Source: Planctomycetota bacterium
GTDB taxonomy: Bacteria > Planctomycetota > Planctomycetia > Pirellulales > Pirellulaceae
Length of the DNA: 58,001 bases
Reading direction: 5' to 3'
NCBI GenBank assembly: GCA_003671195.1
Contig: QWPJ01000036.1
Coordinates: 1-58,001, forward strand
The position numbers were made by a program, and so were the translations under genes. The notes under the pieces were generated by a model, which saw only the letters and a list, made by a program, of their open reading frames with translations, had not been told where the DNA came from and made no database searches. This document shows positions 28,201 to 34,748 of this stretch, piece by piece. How positions within the stretch are numbered: the first letter of the stretch is position 1; the number at the start of each line of letters is the position of its first letter.

Positions 28201-29037
28201 AAGCTTCCAGTTACCTTGGCGAATTTGCTTTTAGCGATTCCGGCTGCGGTGATGACGATCGTAGCGGCCAAGAACTTACCTGGCTTATTGGAGATCGCGC
28301 TGCTTCAGCATTTGCCGCTTGAGAATGCTGTTCGTTATGCGATTACGTCGATATCGCGTTATACCATTTTGATGCTTGGAATCGCGATGACGTTCAATAG
28401 TCTTGGGGTACGTTGGGCGAGTGTCCAGTGGCTCGTCGCAGCGTTGGGGGTTGGTCTGGGTTTTGGGCTTCAGGAGATTTTTGCCAATTTTGTCTCTGGT
28501 CTGATTTTGCTTTTTGAGCAACCGGTACGCGTTGGGGATGTCGTGACGGTCGGGGATACGACTGGGACGGTATCGAAGATTAGGATGCGGGCGACAACGG
28601 TGATGAATTTTGATCAGCAGGAGTTGGTGATTCCCAACAAGGACTTGGTCACCGGTCGGCTATTGAATTGGACCCTTTCGGATTCGACGAATCGGATGAT
28701 TCTCGACATCGGTGTGGCTTACGGAACCGATACGACGCGAGCTTGTCGGATCCTTCGCGAGATTTGCGTCGAGCATCCGAATGTGCTTAAGGATCCCGAG
28801 CCGACTGCATTTTTCGAGATTATTGGCGATAGCACCTTGCAGTTGAAGGTCCGATTGTTTCTTTCGAGTTTGGATTTGCGTTTACCGACGAGGCATGATT
28901 TGCTGACCAGGGTGCATGAGCGGTTCAAGCAGGAGGACATTGAGATGTCGTATCCGACGCGTGATTTGCATATCAGGTCGATGCCCAAGGATTGGACCAC
29001 GGGGGTTGGACTCAAGCCGCCCCCGAATGGCAAGTAG
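25264..29037 (+). CDS. Large mechanosensitive channel, MscS family, MscK-like
   Basis: About 1257 residues from the ATG at 25264 (a GTG at 25231 would add 11). Signal-like segment near residues 45-65, a Pro/Lys/Glu-rich stretch, then about 450 residues of periplasmic coiled coil (RVELEQRTYEAENELLPLRKEL, DLKSQIASWRELVGEQ). Several membrane helices run from about 630 to 1060. The pore and soluble MscS domain is clear near 1050-1240: GVGLGFGLQEIFANFVSGLILLFEQPVRVGDVV then TTVMNFDQQELVIPNKDL and GVAYGTDTTRA. Length and layout match the MscK/KefA-type rather than small MscS. It releases solutes on osmotic downshock. It opens a plus-strand run that leads into the carotenoid genes. Confidence 0.92.
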   Translation: MEHFASERKSKRLSVRIPKGIARRICICLDAGKTQLPKVAGTLGLGSLGLLLVFLLLAPAVAQNPLPSTGSASAGGEGDHAAGTGVRRNTVRALMASRQAAASGQAPSNKEQTAKEPPAKEPSLKETPASDAPTVNSANPDSSAISAESVAAQLQQLQSATDLDANLKQTLTTVYEAVLAETKKRFEEEKAIKDYQAALELAPSATSDSKRRKDKPDFKSLYFDGSLTWASPEYLQSLQLQVNAQLQSASKNRTETETTIAAREARKKELPRFINDDKSAITKLNEELIAPIPEGTEPRVREANQLLIRAKLATLSSHLRRVELEQRTYEAENELLPLRKELYLLEEKFYQAQLKEIAEELGKRRETQIGKYSDLLERLRKQLKVSDRSKDSKDVSDLKSQIASWRELVGEQSRSRTKLEEERDRLRFLTDRYRTMVDRLGNTSTSGDSSPSSLNVSRMKSLVANVLRRQREDLPKTEQLNRELEDCQTRIISVQSRILELDDLKTKYENGETARATSAEYEMLASDFETLNEDQKRTLLVATERRIVDEFRIDANNAAETLFNLAVVYQSLIEHVTKYRKFIDEHILWIRSTDPFGLADWKAVVDQTKRFFDLSNWREVPLRIGEDFRNHTWGYTGAILGLLLLAYYTKRMRQQISKTGILASKSTTTSFMPTVQSIALCLVLASPLPMIHLLLGWRLLSIAHGEQFLSALGWGLLVSARYFFPLEVLRQIARSGGLAESHFQWTAHSTSVLRSQLRWLIDLAIPCVGIYAIVANGLEPKAEETLGRVVFGVLLFMCSIFLINTLHPRHGVFREYLVANSGGWIDRLRFVWYTGLCAAPIVLLGMSLMGYHYTATRLAMHLHTSFMTLVGILLLYCIICRWLLLRKRTLIVQQARQRLEEARRRDTDSTAPVLAATSSPQTDPTDLSQINAQTMRLVSSTLFFAAIAAIAFIWSGVLPAVGALDSIKLWTVTGATPEEKLPVTLANLLLAIPAAVMTIVAAKNLPGLLEIALLQHLPLENAVRYAITSISRYTILMLGIAMTFNSLGVRWASVQWLVAALGVGLGFGLQEIFANFVSGLILLFEQPVRVGDVVTVGDTTGTVSKIRMRATTVMNFDQQELVIPNKDLVTGRLLNWTLSDSTNRMILDIGVAYGTDTTRACRILREICVEHPNVLKDPEPTAFFEIIGDSTLQLKVRLFLSSLDLRLPTRHDLLTRVHERFKQEDIEMSYPTRDLHIRSMPKDWTTGVGLKPPPNGK

Positions 29038-29151
29038 GGTCGCGACGGTACGGTTTCGGGGAGGGGAACTCCAAGTTTGGCTGGGCCATCGTTGACATGG
29101 GCTGGGGCACAAAATACCTTTACGGACCCGGGTGTAGGTCTCTGAGCGGGG

Positions 29152-29175
29152 ATCACGACACGGGGGGATCGTGAT
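29152..29175 (+). terminator. Possible hairpin terminator after the MscK-like gene
   Basis: Seven-base arms ATCACGA (29152-29158) and TCGTGAT (29169-29175) are perfect complements around a G-rich loop, 115 bases after the channel gene. The following T content is modest, so termination is only possible. Confidence 0.4.
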
Positions 29176-29220
29176 TGAATTGCTTTGGGTTGGTTTCGAG
29201 CCAAAGGGGGGTGCCCATCG

Positions 29221-30531
29221 ATGTTTGAATTTTTGACAGCTTGGGTTTTAGGTTTAGCACTTTCGGGACTTGTCGATTCTTGCGATGAGGTTTCCCCGGG
29301 TGAGGTTTCCCCGGGTGAGGTTTCCCCGGGTGGGATTGGCGTATCGGAAGGCACGGGTCAATGGTCGGAATTCCGTGGGCCTTCCGGTGCGCATGCCGTG
29401 GGTCATCATCCGCCGATGGAGTGGTCTGATACACAGAACATTGAGTGGAAGGTGCCGATTCAGGGGCTTGGTTGGTCCTCGCCATCGGTCCATCGCGGGG
29501 TGGTTTACTTGACCACAGCGGTCCCCCGGGGGGAAGGCTTATCGCTTCGGGCGATGGCTCTGGACGCCGGTTCCGGCAAGGGTTTATGGGATATAGAGGT
29601 CAAGCGTGTTGGGAAAATTCCGGCGATCCATGCCAAGAACAGTCATGCAAGTCCTACGCCGATCGTCCGCGACGATGGGGTTTACGTCCATTTTGGGGCA
29701 TTAGGGACGGCCAAGCTTCGACCGAGCGACGGCGGGATTGAGTGGTTGTGTGAGGAGTTGGACTATCCGCCGGTGCATGGGAGTGGAGGTTCTCCGGTTT
29801 TGAGGGACAACAAGCTAGCGATCATCTGCGATGGCAGTGCCAACCCGTTCGTCTGTGCGTTGGATGCGGGGAGTGGCAAGGTCGTATGGAGAACACCTCG
29901 GAGTGTTTCGGCGAGAATTTCGCATTCGTTTGGAACCGTTGCGATGGCCGTAGTCGACGGCAGGACACAGGTCCTTGCTCCGGGTCCGGACCACATGGCG
30001 GCTTATGATTTGGAGGATGGCAAGGAGTTGTGGAAGGTGCTAGCTCCGGGCTGGTCGGTCGTTCCGCAACCGGTCTTGATCGATGGCATGGTGATCTACA
30101 ATCACGACTATGACAACCCAGAGCTCATGGCCGTACGGCTTGGGGGGCAGGGTGATGTTACCCAGAGCCATGTCGTATGGCGTTCAGCGCGAGGTGCGCC
30201 GAGCACACCGACGCCGTTGCTTGTCGGTTCGGAGCTTTATTTTGTGTCGGACAATGGGATTGCATCCTGTGTGGATGCAAAAACTGGGGAACGGCACTGG
30301 ATGGAGCGACTCGGTGGGAATTACTCGGCTTCGCCGATCTATGTCAATGAGCGGGTGCTTTTTTTGAGTGAGGATGGTGTCGCGACCTGGGTCAAACCCT
30401 CGGTGGAGTATACGGTTCTTGGTAAGAACGAGTTGACGGGTCGAACGTTTGCCACGCCATCGTTTTACCAAGACGCGATGTTTTTGAGAACGGATGAGCA
30501 CCTATTGAAAATTTCGCAACAAAAGAACTAG
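29221..30531 (+). CDS. Secreted PQQ-type beta-propeller protein
   Basis: 436 residues from the ATG at 29221, which has AGGGGGG upstream and opens the signal peptide (LTAWVLGLALSGLVDSC, possible lipidation at Cys); 29185 is a less likely start. Residues about 23-37 are a perfect threefold EVSPG repeat. The propeller follows: WSEFRGPSGAHAV, WKVPIQGLGWSSPSVHRGVVYLTT, then blades with ALDAGSGKGLWDIEV, ALDAGSGKVVWRTPR, AYDLEDGKELWKV and CVDAKTGERHWMERL. The blade motif G-K-x-x-W is that of PQQ-like repeats, but no cofactor-binding or dehydrogenase residues are evident. Planctomycetes carry many such proteins of unknown role. 14 bases before the aldehyde dehydrogenase. Confidence 0.85.
   Translation: MFEFLTAWVLGLALSGLVDSCDEVSPGEVSPGEVSPGGIGVSEGTGQWSEFRGPSGAHAVGHHPPMEWSDTQNIEWKVPIQGLGWSSPSVHRGVVYLTTAVPRGEGLSLRAMALDAGSGKGLWDIEVKRVGKIPAIHAKNSHASPTPIVRDDGVYVHFGALGTAKLRPSDGGIEWLCEELDYPPVHGSGGSPVLRDNKLAIICDGSANPFVCALDAGSGKVVWRTPRSVSARISHSFGTVAMAVVDGRTQVLAPGPDHMAAYDLEDGKELWKVLAPGWSVVPQPVLIDGMVIYNHDYDNPELMAVRLGGQGDVTQSHVVWRSARGAPSTPTPLLVGSELYFVSDNGIASCVDAKTGERHWMERLGGNYSASPIYVNERVLFLSEDGVATWVKPSVEYTVLGKNELTGRTFATPSFYQDAMFLRTDEHLLKISQQKN
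29287..29331 (+). repeat. 15-bp direct repeat, three perfect copies
   Basis: GAGGTTTCCCCGGGT occurs three times head to tail, in frame with the propeller gene, and encodes EVSPG three times just after the signal peptide. Unit size is a multiple of three, so copy changes would keep the frame. Confidence 0.9.
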
Positions 30532-30545
30532 CAAACGGCCAATCC

Positions 30546-32048
30546 ATGGACTCACATGCTGAGGTACACCGGGCGATCGCCCAAGCGAGGCTAGCTCAGC
30601 AGTCTTGGAGCTCGGTTCGACTTCGAGAGCGAGCCGCGCGTATCGCTCGATTTGCAGGTTTGGTGGTCGAGCATCGGCGGGAGTTGTCCGATGGAGTGCT
30701 TTATCCGACGAGGGGTGGGTATCTTGAAACGATCACTGCGGAGTTGATCCCTTTGGCACAGACAGCTCAGTGGCTCGGCACCGATGCGTGCCGGGTGATG
30801 CGAGCTCGGAGGACATCCTGGTGGTCGCGACCGATGTGGCTCGGGTCGCTGCAATCGCGTGTCGAGCGAGTTCCACGAGGCTTGGTGCTGATTCTCGGCA
30901 CTTGGAATTACCCGATTTATCTCACCGGTTCGCAGCTTCTTCATGCTTTGGTCGCAGGCAACGGGGTGTTGATCAAGCCTGCCGAGGGGTGCGAGCAGGT
31001 CACAGACAAGCTTGTGGAGCTCTGTATAGAGTGTGGTGTGCCCTCGGAGCTGGTCCAGGTCTTAGGCAGTTCGCTCGAGGCGGGCAAGCAGGCCATGGCG
31101 ATTGGGGTCGATCATGTGGTGATGACCGGCAGCAGCGGTAGTGGAAGGCGAGTGATCGCTCAGACGATGGAGCATTTGAGTTCAGCGACGTTGGAGCTCA
31201 GTGGGTGCGACAGTGTGTTTGTGCTACCGAGTGCGGATTTGGACCGAGTCGCAGACTTGCTGCGATTCGGGGTGAGGTTGAATGGGGGAGCCACGTGCAT
31301 TGCTCCTCGGCGTGTTTTCGTTATCGAGTCGATGCTGGATCGATTCATGCAGCAGCTCAAGCAGAGGCTAGATCCGCCGAGTCAGGAACCCTGGAGCACA
31401 TGGTTGTCGGCCGCTACGCATCGGCAGATCGAGCCGTTGGTAGCGCAAGCGATCGAGCAAGGAGCAAGGCTGACGATGCCCTGGAGGCAAGGGGGGCAAG
31501 AGCTGGAGATTCCGTTTGAGGATGGAGTCGCTAGGCAATGGGTTTCGAGCGGACCGATCGTGCTCGAGGGGGTGCGTCCGGGGATGTCGATTTATGGGTT
31601 GGATGTTTTTGCGCCGTTGCTTTCGATCGTGCCAGTGCGGGATATCGAGCAAGCGATTGAGTTCAATGATGCGTGTCGATACGGGCTGTGTGCGAGTATC
31701 TTTGGAATGGAATCTGAGGCGCAGAAGTTGGTATCTCGGATCCGGGCCGGATCGATTCTTGTCAACGACTTGGTGGTACCGACGGCCGATGCGAGGCTTC
31801 CTTTTGGGGGGCGCGGTGAGAGTGGATTTGGGGTGACACGAGGGGAGGAGGGGCTTTTGGAAATGACGAATCCGCAGGTAATATCCGTCAAAAGGGGAAA
31901 ATGGCTCCCCCATAGCGATTTGCCGCAGGACAGGGATGAGCAATTGCTCGACGGAGTGCTACAATTCCAATATGGACGTGGATGGAGGATCAGGATGAGC
32001 GGATTGCAGCAAGTCCTTAGATCGATTCGTAGGAAACCGACGAACTAG
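30546..32048 (+). CDS. Aldehyde dehydrogenase, probably of carotenoid (C30) type
   Basis: 500 residues. Catalytic parts of the NAD(P)-dependent ALDH family are present: GTWNYP with its Asn (about 121), NGVLIKPAEGCEQV, TGSSGSGRRV, LELSG with the general-base Glu (about 217), and the nucleophile Cys in GGATCIAPRR (about 251). The overall form is of the short ALDH3-like class with a C-terminal IRAGSILVNDLV and LPFGGRGESGFG. It lies 11 bases before a CrtN/CrtP-like gene, which suggests that it oxidises a carotenoid aldehyde (as in 4,4'-diaponeurosporenal to the acid of the staphyloxanthin route). The family assignment is solid; the substrate is inference from context. Confidence 0.85.
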   Translation: MDSHAEVHRAIAQARLAQQSWSSVRLRERAARIARFAGLVVEHRRELSDGVLYPTRGGYLETITAELIPLAQTAQWLGTDACRVMRARRTSWWSRPMWLGSLQSRVERVPRGLVLILGTWNYPIYLTGSQLLHALVAGNGVLIKPAEGCEQVTDKLVELCIECGVPSELVQVLGSSLEAGKQAMAIGVDHVVMTGSSGSGRRVIAQTMEHLSSATLELSGCDSVFVLPSADLDRVADLLRFGVRLNGGATCIAPRRVFVIESMLDRFMQQLKQRLDPPSQEPWSTWLSAATHRQIEPLVAQAIEQGARLTMPWRQGGQELEIPFEDGVARQWVSSGPIVLEGVRPGMSIYGLDVFAPLLSIVPVRDIEQAIEFNDACRYGLCASIFGMESEAQKLVSRIRAGSILVNDLVVPTADARLPFGGRGESGFGVTRGEEGLLEMTNPQVISVKRGKWLPHSDLPQDRDEQLLDGVLQFQYGRGWRIRMSGLQQVLRSIRRKPTN

Positions 32049-32059
32049 AAGAACAAATA

Positions 32060-33613
32060 ATGATTGAACGCTCGAAGTCGAGTCTCAGGGCAGGGGTAAT
32101 CGGCGGTGGTTTGGCGGGCTTGGCTGCAGCTTGCACGCTTGCGGCACGGGGCCATCAGGTCACGCTATTCGACAAGAATCCATGGTTTGGAGGCAAGGCG
32201 GCAGTCCACCATCAGGACGGATATCGTTTTGACATGGGTCCGACGATTTTGACGATGCCATCGGTTTTGAAGCGAATATTCGCTGAGGCGGGTCGGAACG
32301 TCGAGGACTACATGGAATTGGTTTTGCTCGATCCGCAGTGGCGAAGTTTTTTCGATGGTGGAGGGGTTTTGGACCTTGTGCCAGACCCGGACCAGATGCG
32401 AAAGAATCTTGAGCGCTTTTCGGCGCTGTTGAGTGTGCCCGACGGGTACGAGCAGTTCATGAAGGTCGCATCGAGGTTGCACTCTGTATCGGACAAATTC
32501 TTCTTTTGGAGAAGTGTCGGTGGGTTGCGAGATACGATGCAGATCGGCGGTGCGTTATCCCCGATGGTGATGGCCGACGTGATGAGTTTACGGATGGGGA
32601 CCTCGGTCGCAAGCTTGGTCCGTAAGTACATTCACGACGAGAACGTCGCGCAGATGATTGACCACTTCACCCAATATGTCGGATCCTCACCGGAGGCATC
32701 CCCGGCGGTTTTGTGTGGCATTGCCAGCATGCAGACCAAAGAGGGTGTTTGGTATCCCATGGGTGGAACGCGAGCCGTACCGATCGCCTTGGAGAAGTTA
32801 GCCACGGAGCTTGGAGTGGTATTCAAGCCGAGTACGGACATCACCAGGATCGAGCATGATCTCAAGAGGGTTACGGGTCTGACCACCTCTGAGGGAGAGA
32901 AATACGAATTCGATTGCGTTGTATCGAATTGCGATTCGGTTCGAACGCACCGAGAGTTGCTTGAAGGTTCCAATGTAGCCTCGAAGTTCGAGGGTCGTCG
33001 GAAGTACGAGCCGGCCTGTTCGGGAGTGGTATTGTATCTGGGGCTCAAGAAGCGTTACGAGCACCTGTTGCATCACAACTTTGTATTTAGCAAGGACCCG
33101 CATCGGGAGTTTGATTACATTTACAACCGGGGGCGACCGGCACCCGATCCGACGGCTTACGTGTGTGCGCCATCGTCGTCGGAGCCAGGTGTAGCACCTC
33201 CAGGTGGAGAGGCATTGTATGTATTGGTGCATACGCCTTATTTAAGGCCTGACCACAATTGGTCTGAGATGTTGCCGAAGTACCGCGAGGTGATTTTGGA
33301 CAAGCTCGAGTACACCGGCAAGATGAAAGGTCTGCGAGACAACATCGCGACCGAGAGCCATTTGACCCCGGAGGGAATTCACAAGCGGTATCGGGTTCTC
33401 AACGGAGCAATTTATGGATTGGCCAGCCACGGAAAGTACCTTGGTGCGTTTAAGCCTGCGAATCGATCTAATGACCTCAAGGGTCTGTACCTTGCCGGGG
33501 GAGCCGCGCATCCGGGGCCTGGAATGCCTATGGTCATGATGAGCGGCTGGATCGCAGGCGATTCGGTCGATCAGGATTCGCAAGCTGGAAAACTTGCGGG
33601 CTCTAAGCGATAG
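32060..33613 (+). CDS. CrtI/CrtN/CrtP-family carotenoid desaturase or oxidase
   Basis: 517 residues. N-terminal FAD-binding Rossmann motif GVIGGGLAGLAAACTLAARG, then VTLFDKNPWFGGKA and GYRFDMGPTILTMPSV, as in phytoene-desaturase-type enzymes. C-terminal LYLAGGAAHPGPGMPMVMMSG is the matching FAD/substrate signature. Members include CrtI, CrtN (dehydrosqualene desaturase) and CrtP (terminal methyl oxidase). The adjoining aldehyde dehydrogenase and acyltransferase favour a C30 CrtP-like oxidase, which would supply the aldehyde, or CrtN; sequence alone does not let me choose. No hpnCDE/crtM gene is in view. Confidence 0.88.
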   Translation: MIERSKSSLRAGVIGGGLAGLAAACTLAARGHQVTLFDKNPWFGGKAAVHHQDGYRFDMGPTILTMPSVLKRIFAEAGRNVEDYMELVLLDPQWRSFFDGGGVLDLVPDPDQMRKNLERFSALLSVPDGYEQFMKVASRLHSVSDKFFFWRSVGGLRDTMQIGGALSPMVMADVMSLRMGTSVASLVRKYIHDENVAQMIDHFTQYVGSSPEASPAVLCGIASMQTKEGVWYPMGGTRAVPIALEKLATELGVVFKPSTDITRIEHDLKRVTGLTTSEGEKYEFDCVVSNCDSVRTHRELLEGSNVASKFEGRRKYEPACSGVVLYLGLKKRYEHLLHHNFVFSKDPHREFDYIYNRGRPAPDPTAYVCAPSSSEPGVAPPGGEALYVLVHTPYLRPDHNWSEMLPKYREVILDKLEYTGKMKGLRDNIATESHLTPEGIHKRYRVLNGAIYGLASHGKYLGAFKPANRSNDLKGLYLAGGAAHPGPGMPMVMMSGWIAGDSVDQDSQAGKLAGSKR

Positions 33614-33635
33614 AACTTTTGATTTGGTTCAGGCA

Positions 33636-34448
33636 ATGCCCATACCGCAATCCAAAGCTTGGTTGGTCGATGGTTTCTGCCGCTTTACCACCAGGATGGT
33701 CCGTAAGAACTTTACCTGCTTAGGGGTACAGTTTGAGCACGATCAAGGTTCGGTGGTCGCGCAGGATCGCTCGTTGGTTTTCTATGTCAACCACGTCGGT
33801 TGGTGGGATCCGATCGTCGCGATGCTATTGCGCAAGAGGTACTATTCGAATCACATCTTTTATGCGCCGATCGACTCCAAAGCGTTGGAGGCTTACGGGG
33901 TGTTTCGCAAGATGGGGTTCTATGGACTGGAGTTGGAATCCTATGCGGGTGCATCGGACTTTTTAAAGACATCGCGGGAGATCCTCAAGGATCCACGTTC
34001 CTCGATTTGGATCACTCCTGAGGGGGACTTTGCCGATTGCCGAGAGCACGATCGACCCTTCATGCCAGGCTTGGCCCATTTGGCAGCAACTTCTCCGCAT
34101 ACTGTCTTTGTGCCACTAGCGCTGGAGTATCCTTTTTGGGAGGAGGCCAAACCGATGATCGCAGCACGGTTTGGCACGCCGATGTGTTTTCCTAAGGGGA
34201 CCAGCAAAGCCGAATGTGCACAGCATGTTTTTGAATCGTTGCGGACAACGCAGAAGAAACTGGCTCGGAGTGTGATGCGCCGGGAGTTTTCCGAGTTTGA
34301 GTTTTTGTTGCCACCGAAGGCACAGCGTCAGAGTTGGTACGATACGCTTCGGGCCTCCAAGGCGTGGTTCAAGGGGAGGGCTTTTGATCCTTCCCATGGG
34401 TCTGTGACACGGCGTAAGGGTGGTTCCGAGCCCCCTGGCGCTGAGTGA
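33636..34448 (+). CDS. Lysophospholipid-type acyltransferase near carotenoid genes
   Basis: About 270 residues from the ATG at 33636 (a TTG at 33594 would overlap the previous gene by 20 bases). The HX4D motif is NHVGWWDP near residue 50, followed by GFYGLELESYAG and WITPEGDFADCREHDRPFMPG, the FPEGT-like block, and VFVPLALEYPFWEE. So it belongs to the PlsC/LPLAT superfamily but diverges from the copy at 14414. Placement after the desaturase/oxidase suggests that it puts a fatty acid on a glycosylated carotenoid acid, in the role of CrtO of staphyloxanthin synthesis (a different fold family there), or tailors membrane lipid. Inference. Confidence 0.8.
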   Translation: MPIPQSKAWLVDGFCRFTTRMVRKNFTCLGVQFEHDQGSVVAQDRSLVFYVNHVGWWDPIVAMLLRKRYYSNHIFYAPIDSKALEAYGVFRKMGFYGLELESYAGASDFLKTSREILKDPRSSIWITPEGDFADCREHDRPFMPGLAHLAATSPHTVFVPLALEYPFWEEAKPMIAARFGTPMCFPKGTSKAECAQHVFESLRTTQKKLARSVMRREFSEFEFLLPPKAQRQSWYDTLRASKAWFKGRAFDPSHGSVTRRKGGSEPPGAE

Positions 34449-34450
34449 AA

Positions 34451-34646
34451 CGTTGCTCGTACTCGTAATCGAATCGAGGCAATCATGACAGCACACTTCT
34501 TTGATCACGATCGGCTTGACGTCTATCGCCTTTCGATCGAATACGTCGCGAATGCTCTTTAAACCTGGCTGTCGATAGTCGGAATCCCTGAGCGAGTATA
34601 CTCTGGGCATCGATTACGAGCACGAGTACCGTCCGCCGCGGCGGAC
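34451..34646. repeat. Inverted-repeat-bounded remnant element with a GC palindrome
   Basis: The 21-base segments 34451-34471 (CGTTGCTCGTACTCGTAATCG) and 34611-34631 are near-perfect reverse complements. Between them lies the opening of a four-helix-bundle gene. At 34631-34646 follows GTCCGCCGCGGCGGAC, a perfect 16-base palindrome. The region reads as a collapsed mobile or intervening-sequence-like cassette. Confidence 0.65.
34485..34562 (+). pseudogene. Truncated four-helix-bundle (23S rRNA intervening-sequence type) protein
   Basis: The ATG at 34485 opens MTAHFFDHDRLDVYRLSIEY and five more residues before a TAA. This beginning matches, from memory, the N-terminus of planctomycete four-helix-bundle proteins of the S23/IVS type, which are normally about 120 residues. 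The core helices are missing. About 50 bases further, at 34612-34680, a stretch in one frame reads DYEHEYR...TEHEHDE, resembling the acidic/His tail that often ends these proteins. I read this as an internal deletion leaving both ends of the gene. A search of the 25 residues against that family would settle it. Confidence 0.65.
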
Positions 34647-34748
34647 TGAGCACGAGCACGACGAACAGCCAGAACAAAGCAATGCAGACCAAGGGCGTAG
34701 GATGCTTGCTCTAGCCATTTTAAAAAACAGTGAACTTGTCGCGGCTTT
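34647..34748. other. Intergenic region downstream of the remnant
   Basis: Nothing recognisable apart from the acidic/His tail readable up to about 34680. It separates the convergent acyltransferase run and the SH3 gene. Confidence 0.4.

Noticed and set aside
29221..30531. PQQ-dependent alcohol dehydrogenase
   Set aside because: Only the propeller blade motif is present; the heme site and catalytic residues are not, and the protein is too short.
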